64,000 nucleotides of DNA from Pigmentiphaga kullae. Its GTDB lineage: Bacteria > Pseudomonadota > Gammaproteobacteria > Burkholderiales > Burkholderiaceae_B. The stretch covers positions 1,674,001-1,738,000 of the forward strand of contig NZ_SGXC01000001.1 in assembly GCF_004216695.1 (NCBI RefSeq), written 5' to 3'. The position numbers and the translations under genes were made by a program. Positions 16,670 through 25,540 of this stretch are shown piece after piece (positions within the stretch are counted from its first letter, which is position 1; every line of letters starts with the position of its first letter). Under the pieces are notes generated by a model. The model had not been told where the DNA came from and searched no databases. It saw only the letters and a program-made list of their open reading frames with translations.

Positions 16670-17479
16670 ATGAGTGAATGGGCGATGGATGTTTCGCGAT
16701 TGGGGATTTGGGGGCTGCCTCGGCCGGGGCGGGGGTGCGTGCCGGTGCTGCGGCGCAATTTCCTGGTCTGGCGCAAGACGGCGTTGACCACGGTGCTGGG
16801 CGACGTCATGGATCCGATGGTGGCGCTGCTGGCGCTGGGCTATGGCCTGGGCAGCCTGCTGCCGGGCATCGAGGGCGTGCCCTATGTGACGTTCCTGGCC
16901 GCCGGTTCGATCTGCATGGGGGCGCTGTACGCGGCCACGTTCGAGGCCACCTACAGCGCCTTTTCCCGGCTGCACATCCAGCGCTCCTGGGATGCGATGC
17001 TGAACACGCCGCTGTCGCTGGACGACGTGGTGTTCGCCGAGATCCTGTGGGCCGCCGCCAAGAGCATGAAGAGCGGGCTGGCGATCCTGCTGGTGGTGGT
17101 GGCGCTGGACATCTCGCGCGCGCCCACGCTGCTGTGGATCCCGCCGGCCTTGGTGTTGCTGGGCGTGACCTTTTCAGCGCTGGCGCTGGTCATGTCGGCG
17201 CTGGCCAAGGGCTTCGATTTCTTCATGTATTACTTCACGCTGGGCGTGACGCCCATGGTGTTCCTGTCCGGCGTGTTCTTTCCCGTGTCGCAGTTGCCCG
17301 AGGCGCTGGTGCAGGCGGCCCGGCTGCTGCCCCTGGCTCCGGCCATCGAGCTGGTGAGGCCGCTGGTGCTGGGGCGGATGCCCGCCCAGCCGTGGGAACA
17401 GGTGCTCCAGCTGGCGCTGACCGCGGCCGTCGCCATCTGGCTGGCCACGGCGCTGATGCGCCGCCGCCTGCTGCGTTGA
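16670..17479 (+). CDS. nodJ: ABC-2 type exporter permease, NodJ family
   Basis: 269 residues with six hydrophobic segments. Family marks include RRNFLVWRKTALTTVLGDVM, GYGLGSLLPGI and the ABC-2 signature region FFMYYFTLGVTPMVFLSGVF. It should form the membrane part of the exporter with the preceding ATPase. The chosen ATG gives a longer N-terminus than common NodJ proteins; an internal start near the conserved VPVLRRNFL is possible because no strong ribosome site precedes the first ATG. Confidence 0.88.
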   Translation: MSEWAMDVSRLGIWGLPRPGRGCVPVLRRNFLVWRKTALTTVLGDVMDPMVALLALGYGLGSLLPGIEGVPYVTFLAAGSICMGALYAATFEATYSAFSRLHIQRSWDAMLNTPLSLDDVVFAEILWAAAKSMKSGLAILLVVVALDISRAPTLLWIPPALVLLGVTFSALALVMSALAKGFDFFMYYFTLGVTPMVFLSGVFFPVSQLPEALVQAARLLPLAPAIELVRPLVLGRMPAQPWEQVLQLALTAAVAIWLATALMRRRLLR

Positions 17480-17495
17480 AGTCCTGGAGATTGCC

Positions 17496-17837
17496 ATGTC
17501 GTCGCCGTTCGAGGCCGCCCGCCAGGTGGTACTGGTATTCTGCAATGCCCCCGATGCCGACACCGCCCGGGCTATTGCCCGCCGCCTGGTCGAAGACGGG
17601 GTGGCCGCCTGCGTGAACGTCGGCGCGCCGGTGTTGTCCATCTACCGGTGGAAGGGGGAAGTGGAGTCCGCCGACGAGATTCCGCTGTTGATCAAGACCA
17701 CGGCGGCCCGCCAGAGGGCCGTGCAGGAGACGATCGCCCGGCTGCACCCCTACGAGGTGCCCGAGATCATCGCCGTGCCCGTGACCGAAGGATTGCCGGC
17801 CTATCTGGATTGGGTCCGGCAGGAAACGAAAAACTGA
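17496..17837 (+). CDS. cutA: Divalent-cation tolerance protein CutA
   Basis: 113 residues, full length for CutA. Conserved features are the opening VVLVFCNAPDADTARAIARR, LVEDGVAACVNVG, the SIYRWKGEVESADEIPLLIK strand, and the C-terminal LHPYEVPEIIAVPV. CutA forms a very stable trimer linked to copper tolerance; its biochemical role is unsettled. It starts 16 bp after nodJ and its stop overlaps the dsbD start by one base (TGATG). Coupling with DsbD is a frequent arrangement and fits copper-related thiol damage in the periplasm. Confidence 0.96.
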   Translation: MSSPFEAARQVVLVFCNAPDADTARAIARRLVEDGVAACVNVGAPVLSIYRWKGEVESADEIPLLIKTTAARQRAVQETIARLHPYEVPEIIAVPVTEGLPAYLDWVRQETKN

Positions 17838-19756
17838 TGTCCATGTTCCGTTTACGGGCGGCCGGCCCGCGCATGCTCCGGGTTCTGGCCGGCCTGTTGT
17901 GGGTCTGCGCCGCGCTACTGCCGCGCTCCGCGCCGGCGGAGGATTTCCTGCCGCCCGAGCAGGCCTTCCGCTTTTCCGCCCGCGCCGTGGCGCCCGATGC
18001 CATCGAGCTGTCCTGGGCGATCGCGCCCGGCTACTACATGTACCGCGAGCAGTTCCGCTTCGTCGCGGATCCGCCGGAAGTGGCGCTGGGCGATCCCCAG
18101 TTGCCGCCCGGCCAGGTCAAGTTCGACCAGACCTTCGACAAGGAGGTCGAGACCTACCGCGACAAGGTGGCGGCCCGCCTGACGATCCCCACCGGCACGG
18201 CCTTCGCGCTGGCCGTCACCAGCCAGGGCTGCGCCGACGCCGGCCTGTGCTATCCGCCGGCCGAACACAAGGTGCGCGTCGTGGCCGCCTCGACGCCCGG
18301 CGGCCTGCCGCAGATCGAGGGCGCAACGGGCGGCGGCCTGCGCTGGTCGGCCTTCGCCGGCGCCGACGACGTGGGCCTGGCCGACATGCTGGCCGGCAGC
18401 GGCCTCTTCCGTACGGCGCTGATCTTTCTGGGCCTGGGCATCCTGCTGTCGCTCACGCCCTGCGTGCTGCCCATGGTGCCCATCCTGTCGGCCATCGTGG
18501 TCGGCGACGCCGCCGGCCACGCCCGACCCCGTTTGCGCGGCCTGGGGCTGGCCGCGGCCTACGTGCTGGGCATGTCGGTGGTCTACACCGCAGTCGGCCT
18601 GCTGGCGGCGCTGAGCGGCGTCAGCCTGGCGGCCACCTTGCAGACGCCCTGGGTGCTGGGCGTGTTCGCCGCGCTGCTGGCCGTATTGGCCCTGGCCATG
18701 TTCGACGTCTTCACGCTGCAATTGCCGTCCAGTTGGCAGACCTCCCTGTCGGATCGCGTCTCGCGCCTGCCCGGCGGCCGCGCCACCGGGGCGCTGGCCA
18801 TGGGCGCCGTGTCCGCGCTGATCGTCGGACCGTGCGTGGCCGCGCCGCTGGCGGGCGCGCTGCTGTACGTCTCGCAGACGGGCGACGTGCTGCTGGGCGG
18901 CCTGGCGCTGTTCGCGCTGGCCTGGGGCATGGGCGTGCCGCTGCTGGCCGCCGGTGCTTCGGCGGGCGCGCTGTTGCCCAAGGCGGGAGTCTGGATGGAT
19001 GGAGTGAAGCGCTTCTTCGGCATGCTGCTGCTGGCCGTGGCGTGGTGGATGCTCTGGCCGGTGCTGCCGGGCTGGGTGCAGATGTCGGGCTGGGCCGTGC
19101 TGGCCATCCTGGCGGCTACCCTGCTGCACGCCTTCGATGCCTTGCCCGCCGACGCCGGCACCGGCCGCCGCGTGCTCAAGGGCCTGGGCATCCTGTTCGC
19201 GCTGGTCGGCGTCCTGCAGGCCGTGGGAGTGGCCAGCGGCGGCCGGGATCCGTGGCAGCCGCTGGGCCATCTTGCCGCGTCGGGCGGCGCGGGCCCGGTT
19301 CCCGCCATCGCGCCGACGGCACCGGCGCCGGCTCAGGGCGGGGAAGGATTGTGGAGTCCTCCCGGCGGCGCCTCGTCGCGCCCCGGCGCCGCGGCGACAT
19401 TCGAGCGCGTGCGCTCGGTGGCCGAGCTGGATGCGCTGCTGGCGGCGTCCGACCGCCCGGTCATGCTGGACTTCTATGCCGACTGGTGCGTGTCGTGCAA
19501 GGAGATGGAGGCGCTGACTTTTCCCCGCCCCGACGTCGCGCAGCGGCTGGCCGGCATGCGCCTCGTGCAGGCGGACGTGACCGCCAACAACGCCGACGAT
19601 CGCGAACTGCTCAAGCGCTTCCGGCTGTTCGGCCCCCCCGGCATCGTGTTCTTCGCGCCGGGCGGCGCGCCGCTGCCGCAGCGGGTGATCGGCTTCCAGG
19701 GGGCGGAGCGCTTCGCCCGCGTGCTGGACGACGTGCTGGCGACGGCCGCGCGCTGA
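17837..19756 (+). CDS. dsbD: Thiol:disulfide interchange protein DsbD
   Basis: 639 residues with signal peptide (about 1-34) and three domains. The periplasmic N-domain has its redox pair Cys132/Cys138 (QGCADAGLCYP). The eight-helix membrane domain carries the paired cysteines Cys209 (LTPCVLPM) and Cys333 (VGPCVAAPL). The C-terminal thioredoxin domain has Cys551-x-x-Cys554 (DWCVSCKEME). It carries electrons from cytoplasmic thioredoxin to periplasmic partners. A proline- and alanine-rich linker joins membrane and thioredoxin domains. Here it would serve cytochrome c maturation by the ResB/CcsA system encoded about 6 kb away. Confidence 0.96.
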   Translation: MSMFRLRAAGPRMLRVLAGLLWVCAALLPRSAPAEDFLPPEQAFRFSARAVAPDAIELSWAIAPGYYMYREQFRFVADPPEVALGDPQLPPGQVKFDQTFDKEVETYRDKVAARLTIPTGTAFALAVTSQGCADAGLCYPPAEHKVRVVAASTPGGLPQIEGATGGGLRWSAFAGADDVGLADMLAGSGLFRTALIFLGLGILLSLTPCVLPMVPILSAIVVGDAAGHARPRLRGLGLAAAYVLGMSVVYTAVGLLAALSGVSLAATLQTPWVLGVFAALLAVLALAMFDVFTLQLPSSWQTSLSDRVSRLPGGRATGALAMGAVSALIVGPCVAAPLAGALLYVSQTGDVLLGGLALFALAWGMGVPLLAAGASAGALLPKAGVWMDGVKRFFGMLLLAVAWWMLWPVLPGWVQMSGWAVLAILAATLLHAFDALPADAGTGRRVLKGLGILFALVGVLQAVGVASGGRDPWQPLGHLAASGGAGPVPAIAPTAPAPAQGGEGLWSPPGGASSRPGAAATFERVRSVAELDALLAASDRPVMLDFYADWCVSCKEMEALTFPRPDVAQRLAGMRLVQADVTANNADDRELLKRFRLFGPPGIVFFAPGGAPLPQRVIGFQGAERFARVLDDVLATAAR

Positions 19757-19770
19757 CGCGGCCTCGCCGG

Positions 19771-20886
19771 TCAGGCCAGCGTCCGGATCAACTGCACCAG
19801 CTCGACCTGCCGCCGGCAGCCGGTCTTCCTGAACAGGTTCTTCAGGTGGCTGCGCGCGGTTTCCGGCGAGACGGCCTGCGTGGCGGCGTATTCCTTGATG
19901 GTCTGGCCGGTGGCCAGGGCCTGGGCCAGGCGCGCCTCCGTCGGCGTGATCCCCAGGGCTTGGGCGATGAGGCGGGCGTCCAGCGGCAGGCTGTCGGCGG
20001 GCACGGAAAAAATCACCAGAGCCAGCGGGGTGTCGCGCAGCCCGGCCAGCACGTGCCGGGTGTCCAGCGGCAGGACGGTGATCCAGACCGTTGCAAAAGG
20101 GTTCTTGGCGGGGAAGATGTCCGCCTTCTTCGCGATGGAGCAGGCCTGGCTCAGCGCGGTCCGCAAGCGCCGCTGGGTGGGCGTGTCCCACATGCCCAGG
20201 AGGCCGCCTTTCGTGTCCAGCCACGGCGATGTGCGTATGTACCGTTCGGCGCGCGCGTTGGCGTATTCGATCCGGCCACGGGCATCGACCACGGCCACGC
20301 CTCGCGGCAGCCCGTCCAACGCGGCGCGGCCGACCAGCGCTTCGCGCTGCAACTGCCGCATGCGCGCGCGCAGCCGTGCCGCCCGGACCATGTCGGGCAT
20401 GACGAGGTCGAGCAGGGCACGTTCGCGCTCCCCGTAGGGGCGGTGGTCCACCGGCCGCATGATGCCCAGGTAGTCGCGTGAATCGTCATCGTCGCGTTGC
20501 AGCACGCACACGGTATGGCGCAGGTCCACGCTGCGAAGGAAGTCCGAATAGACGGCTGAACGCGATATCTGCCGGCTGTCCAGGTGCTCGTGGTCGAGGA
20601 TGAAGCAGCCTTCCCGCAGATGCGCGAAAAGCGCCAGCCGTTCATCGCCCTGGACGTAGTGCTCGGCGTATTCGTCGAACTTGTGCAGCGGCGCGGCGTC
20701 ACAGATCACGCTGTCGGTCACACTGCTGTCGCGCGCGTCCACCGTCACCTGGTGGAAGGCCTGGCCGCCGATCCTGGCGCTCAGCAGGGCCAGCCCGGCC
20801 TGCCATTGATCCGGCGCCGCGATGCCTTCATACAGGCACGCCACGATCGATCGCGAACAGTCCTGGAGCGGGGGGCGGGCGGCCAT
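19771..20886 (-). CDS. LuxR-type HTH transcriptional regulator (same architecture as 14289-15386)
   Basis: 371 residues. The C-terminal LuxR helix-turn-helix is at about residues 305-365 (ITPTEARLAQALATGQTIKE, then YAATQAVSPETARSHLKNLF). A PAS-like segment precedes it (LDGLPRGVAVVDARGRIEYA). It shares length and layout with the protein at 14289-15386, suggesting a small paralogous family. The start lies 3 bp after the corA stop, so it appears to be the last gene of an engB-hemB-corA-luxR minus-strand unit and is convergent with dsbD. Confidence 0.88.
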   Translation of the reverse strand: MAARPPLQDCSRSIVACLYEGIAAPDQWQAGLALLSARIGGQAFHQVTVDARDSSVTDSVICDAAPLHKFDEYAEHYVQGDERLALFAHLREGCFILDHEHLDSRQISRSAVYSDFLRSVDLRHTVCVLQRDDDDSRDYLGIMRPVDHRPYGERERALLDLVMPDMVRAARLRARMRQLQREALVGRAALDGLPRGVAVVDARGRIEYANARAERYIRTSPWLDTKGGLLGMWDTPTQRRLRTALSQACSIAKKADIFPAKNPFATVWITVLPLDTRHVLAGLRDTPLALVIFSVPADSLPLDARLIAQALGITPTEARLAQALATGQTIKEYAATQAVSPETARSHLKNLFRKTGCRRQVELVQLIRTLA

Positions 20887-20889
20887 GGG

Positions 20890-22095
20890 TCAAAGCCTGT
20901 CGGCGGCGTCCGGGTCTTCCCTGCCGGCCCGCAGCCCCGCCTTGCGCGCCAGGGCCTCGGCCACCCGGTAGGGCCGCATTTCCAGGAAGCGCCGGGCCGA
21001 GAACCAGCTCCACAGCAGCAGCGCCAGCAGCGCCATGCCGACCATGATCCACCAGAACGATCCGCTGTCGTGCACGAAGGGCAGGTGATCCACGTTCATG
21101 CCGAAGATGCCGGTGATCAGCGTGAGCGGCATGAAGATGACCGTGACCACGGTCAGGATGCGCATGATCTCGTTGGTGCGGTGGGCCGTGGCGGAGAAGT
21201 GCAGCTGCACCGCGGTCTCCACCGACGACTCCATGCGCCGCGCATGGCTCAGCACGCGGTTCACGTGCTCCATGACGTCGTTGATGCGGACCAGCAGCGC
21301 ATCGCGCCGCTGGTCGAAGGCGCCGGAGCCCCAGGCATCCTCGCTGCGGTCCATGGCCGCGTCGCGCAGCTCGGACAGCGCGTCGTACTGTTCCTCGCAG
21401 ATATTCTCCAGGCGCCGCAGCACGATGCGCGCATCGAGCAGCGCCAGCCAGTTGCGGAAACGGCCGTTGGGATTGAGCAGCTCGCGCTGCCACCGATCGA
21501 GCTGCAGGGTCAGCGGCTGGCGCAGCGCCAGGTACTTGTCGACCATGCCGTTCAGCAGCCGCAGCATCAGTTCGGCGGGGCCGGACGGGACGCGGCCCAG
21601 CGGGCCGATGCTGCTGGGCGCGCGGTCGCGCCGTCCCTCGGGCGGGACCTCGCCGCGCTGTTCGGCCAGGCGGCGCTTCATTTCCTGGCAGGTGGCGCTG
21701 TAGCCGTGGCGGACGGTGATCAGCGCCTGCCCCAGCACGAAGAACGACACGGGCTGCGTGCGCAGGCTGGCCAGCAGCGGAATGCCCATCTTGCCGTTGG
21801 CCGCGGGACGCGGCTCGTCCGTCGGCGCGTCGGTCACGATGCGCCGGAACACCACCATCTCGTAGGCGGTGGTGTTGTCGAAGTACGAGGGGTGGACCGG
21901 GTTGGCGGCGTCCTGCAGGTGCAGGTCGTGCAACTGCACGCCGGTCAGCCGCGCGATCTCGTCGCGCCAGGCGTCGGGGTCGGCCGCCAGGTCCTCGGCG
22001 CCCGCGTCTATCCACAGGAAGCCCTTGCTGGCGGCCAGCTGCGCCGCGTTGTGTGGACGGGGCCCTCCGTGTTCCGAGATCCAGAGGACGTCCAT
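20890..22095 (-). CDS. corA: CorA-family divalent-cation transporter
   Basis: 401 residues. A long soluble N-terminal domain is followed by two C-terminal transmembrane helices around the diagnostic GMN motif (FMPLTLITGIFGMNVDHLPF). The helix before TM1 (LTVVTVIFMPLTLITG) is the pore-lining stretch. The cytoplasmic part carries the conserved region SFFVLGQALITVRHG. CorA and ZntB proteins move magnesium, cobalt or zinc as pentamers; the ion cannot be assigned. It lies 4 bp after hemB. HemB of this type uses magnesium, so co-expression would make sense (inference). Confidence 0.9.
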   Translation of the reverse strand: MDVLWISEHGGPRPHNAAQLAASKGFLWIDAGAEDLAADPDAWRDEIARLTGVQLHDLHLQDAANPVHPSYFDNTTAYEMVVFRRIVTDAPTDEPRPAANGKMGIPLLASLRTQPVSFFVLGQALITVRHGYSATCQEMKRRLAEQRGEVPPEGRRDRAPSSIGPLGRVPSGPAELMLRLLNGMVDKYLALRQPLTLQLDRWQRELLNPNGRFRNWLALLDARIVLRRLENICEEQYDALSELRDAAMDRSEDAWGSGAFDQRRDALLVRINDVMEHVNRVLSHARRMESSVETAVQLHFSATAHRTNEIMRILTVVTVIFMPLTLITGIFGMNVDHLPFVHDSGSFWWIMVGMALLALLLWSWFSARRFLEMRPYRVAEALARKAGLRAGREDPDAADRL

Positions 22096-22099
22096 GGCT

Positions 22100-23191
<1,092 letters not shown>

Positions 23192-23845
23192 TCATGCCGC
23201 GACCTGGGGCATCAGCCAACCCTCGATATGGGCGGCCGCTTCGTCCAGGCCGATGCGGTGGGTCGAGGAAAACGGCACGGTGTGCAGCGCGCCGATGGCG
23301 GCCAGTTCTTTCTTGACGGCGAACTGGGCCTTGATGCGCTGGCCGTAGGGAAACTTGTCGGCCTTGGTCAGCAGGGCCAGTACCGGCTTGCCGGACGGCG
23401 CGATCCAGTCGATCAGGTTGCGGTCCAGGTCGGTCACGCCGCGGCGGATGTCCACCAGCAGCACGACGCCGGCCAGCGAGGTCCGGTTGCGCAGATAGCC
23501 GCCCAGCACCTGGGCCCACTGCGAGCGGTCCTCCCGGGCCACCGAGGCATAGCCGTAGCCGGGCAGGTCGACCAGGAATCCCAGGTCGCGCTCGGGTTCG
23601 AGCGGATCGGGCAGGCCGAACATGTTGATCAACCGGGTGCGCCCCGGCGTCTTGCTGGAGAAGGCCAGGCGCCTTTGCTGGGTCAGCACGTTGATCGCCG
23701 ACGACTTGCCGGCGTTGGAGCGGCCGACGAAGCAGACCTCCGGCGCCCCGGGCGGGGGCAACTGGTCGAGCCGGGCGGCGGACGTCGTGAAATGGGCGCG
23801 ATGGAGAATGGACACTGGGCGTCGCCGGCCGGCGAAGTTAAGCAA
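23192..23845 (-). CDS. engB: Ribosome-biogenesis GTPase EngB (YsxC/YihA)
   Basis: 217 residues, typical length. G1 is GRSNAGKSS, G2 region TPGRTRLINMF, G3 DLPGYGYA and G4 TKADK. The GTPase is essential in many bacteria for late 50S subunit assembly. It is the first gene of a minus-strand run with hemB. It is back-to-back with the genes to its right, where the minus-strand gene at 23888 ends 43 bp before its start. Confidence 0.96.
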   Translation of the reverse strand: MLNFAGRRRPVSILHRAHFTTSAARLDQLPPPGAPEVCFVGRSNAGKSSAINVLTQQRRLAFSSKTPGRTRLINMFGLPDPLEPERDLGFLVDLPGYGYASVAREDRSQWAQVLGGYLRNRTSLAGVVLLVDIRRGVTDLDRNLIDWIAPSGKPVLALLTKADKFPYGQRIKAQFAVKKELAAIGALHTVPFSSTHRIGLDEAAAHIEGWLMPQVAA

Positions 23846-23887
23846 TAACCCGCTATTGTACGACCGGCCCCGCGGCGCGGCCGCCCG

Positions 23888-24412
23888 TCAGCCGACCCGC
23901 TTCAATTCCTTCTTGAACAGCTGCTGCCGCTTCACGTAGCTTTCCACGCCGGCCCGGATGCGGGCGATGTCCTCGTCGGTCAGCTGGCGCACGACCTTGG
24001 CGGGCGCGCCCAGGATCAGCGAGCGGTCGGGGAATTCCTTGCCCTCGGTCACGATAGCGCCCGCGCCCACCAGGCAGTTCCTGCCGATGACCGCGCGGTT
24101 CAGCACCACGGCCTGGATGCCGATCAGCGAGCCGTCGCCGATGGTACAGCCGTGCAGCATGGCCTGGTGCCCGACGGTCACGTAGTCGCCGATGGTGAGC
24201 TTGAGCCCCGGGTCGGTGTGCAGCACCGCGCCCTCCTGGACATTGCTGGAGTCGCCCAGGACGATGTCGTCGTTGTCGGCCCGGATCACCGCGCCCGGCC
24301 AGACGCTGGCGTTCTCGCCCAGCCTGGCCTTGCCGATGACGGTGGCCTGCTCGGCCACGTACGCCGAGTCCGGAATGTGGGGCGCGTCGGCGCCGAGCTG
24401 GTAGACAGCCAT
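23888..24412 (-). CDS. Gamma-carbonic-anhydrase-like left-handed beta-helix protein (YrdA family)
   Basis: 174 residues made of hexapeptide repeats from about residue 15 to 130 (VIGKARLGENASVWPGAVIR is a typical stretch). Candidate metal ligands are the histidines in VLHTDPG and VGHQAMLHGC. A C-terminal helix follows (LTDEDIARIRAGVESYVKRQ). The family includes archaeal Cam and E. coli YrdA/CaiE/PaaY; catalytic activity is uncertain for many members. It is divergent from the cytochrome c4 gene with 324 bp between starts. Confidence 0.93.
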   Translation of the reverse strand: MAVYQLGADAPHIPDSAYVAEQATVIGKARLGENASVWPGAVIRADNDDIVLGDSSNVQEGAVLHTDPGLKLTIGDYVTVGHQAMLHGCTIGDGSLIGIQAVVLNRAVIGRNCLVGAGAIVTEGKEFPDRSLILGAPAKVVRQLTDEDIARIRAGVESYVKRQQLFKKELKRVG

Positions 24413-24736
24413 GATGGTCCTTCCCGAATAGTTTTCTATGGGCTACGTTGTAGTTGCTATAATAAGCGGTTACTTAACATAGGAAAGCGCGGTTGGGCTT
24501 GCCTATGCGCTCCCTCGCGGAAGCGGGGGGCGAACGGGGTTTGCAGTAGAACAAAACTCGCAGTAGAAGAACGATCACCTCCGGCGCGAGCCGGGTCGAA
24601 TCGATAACGGGGTAGGTGGGCCCCGCGGAGACACCTGCAGGAGAATTCTTGCCGCACGCCGGCTGGAGCAGCAGGAGCAGGGCATCCGTGAGTCGCGTAT
24701 CCGTAGCCTGATTGTGGAATTTAGGTCGAGGTTTTC
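24413..24736 (+). promoter_or_regulatory. Cytochrome c4 promoter and long GC-rich leader
   Basis: A good extended -10 (TGC TATAAT, hexamer at 24458-24463) points rightward, about 270 bases before the cytochrome c4 ATG. The transcribed leader contains a strong hairpin (CCCTCGC-GGAA-GCGGGGG region, 24512-24528) and a near-palindrome GCAGGAGAATTCTTGC (about 24638-24653). No open frame or known riboswitch class is recognised. It could be a regulatory leader or a separate small RNA; nothing in it proves either. Confidence 0.45.
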
Positions 24737-25417
24737 ATGAAGCGTGTGCTGTCCCTGATGCTTGTCGCGAGCGGTGCAATCCTGGGTGCGGCGGTGGCCC
24801 TGCCGTCCGTGGCCGCCGATGCCCAACCCCGTCCCAAGGTCGATGCGGCCAAGGGCGAACAGTTGTTCACCAACGGCGACGCGGCCCGCAACATCATTTC
24901 CTGTGCCAGTTGCCATGGCCCCGGCGGCAACAGCGCCGGCGCCGCCAACCCCAAGCTGGCCGGCCAGCACCCCGACTACATCTACAAGCAGCTCGTCAAT
25001 TTCAAGGTCAAGGAAGGCGCCAAGACGCCCGAGCGCGTCAATGCCGTCATGAACGCCAACGTCGCCGGCCTGACCGACGAGGACATGCGCAACATCTCGG
25101 CCTACCTCGGTGCCCAGACCCTCAAACCCGCCGTGGCCAAGAGCAAGGACACCGTCGAACTCGGCCAGCGCATCTTCCGCGCCGGCATCGCCAGCAAGGG
25201 CGTTCCGGCCTGCGCCTCGTGCCACAGCGCCAACGGCGCCGGCATCCCGTCGCAATATCCGCGCGTGGGCGGCCAGTTCGGCGAGTACACCGAGGCCCAG
25301 CTGGTGGCCTTCCGCAGCGGCGCGCGGCACAATAACGTGCCGATGGCGCAGATCGCCAACAAGATGACCGACGCCGAAATCAAGGCCGTGGCCGACTACA
25401 TCGCCGGCCTGCGCTGA
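24737..25417 (+). CDS. Dihaem cytochrome c4
   Basis: 226 residues with a signal peptide (about 1-27, ending SVAADA). Two CxxCH haem sites, CASCH at residues 56-60 and CASCH at 159-163, lie in two homologous halves; Met ligands are plausible in the MNANVAGLTDEDM and NNVPMAQIANKMTD regions. Cytochrome c4 passes electrons from the bc1 complex to terminal oxidases on the periplasmic side. It is directly followed by a terminator and then by the resB-ccsA haem-attachment genes that would mature it. Confidence 0.95.
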   Translation: MKRVLSLMLVASGAILGAAVALPSVAADAQPRPKVDAAKGEQLFTNGDAARNIISCASCHGPGGNSAGAANPKLAGQHPDYIYKQLVNFKVKEGAKTPERVNAVMNANVAGLTDEDMRNISAYLGAQTLKPAVAKSKDTVELGQRIFRAGIASKGVPACASCHSANGAGIPSQYPRVGGQFGEYTEAQLVAFRSGARHNNVPMAQIANKMTDAEIKAVADYIAGLR

Positions 25418-25455
25418 TCCGCGCCCGGAACCACTGCTGTCGATCGCGGTCATTG

Positions 25456-25480
25456 AAGGGGCGGATCTTCCGCCCCTTTT
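25456..25480 (+). terminator. Intrinsic terminator after cytochrome c4
   Basis: AAGGGGCGGA-TCT-TCCGCCCCTT forms a perfect 10-bp stem with a three-base loop and is followed by TTGCATTTT. It separates cytochrome c4 from resB. Confidence 0.88.
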
Positions 25481-25540
25481 GCATTTTGGCAGGATTCCAG
25501 CGGCAACCGACCTGTCCGAACCGAGGTCCGCAGCACCATC

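Noticed and set aside
15533-17479. Nodulation-factor export by the nodIJ-like genes
   Set aside because: No nodulation synthesis genes are nearby and the NodI/NodJ family is widespread in non-rhizobial beta-proteobacteria; only a generic ABC-2 exporter is supported.
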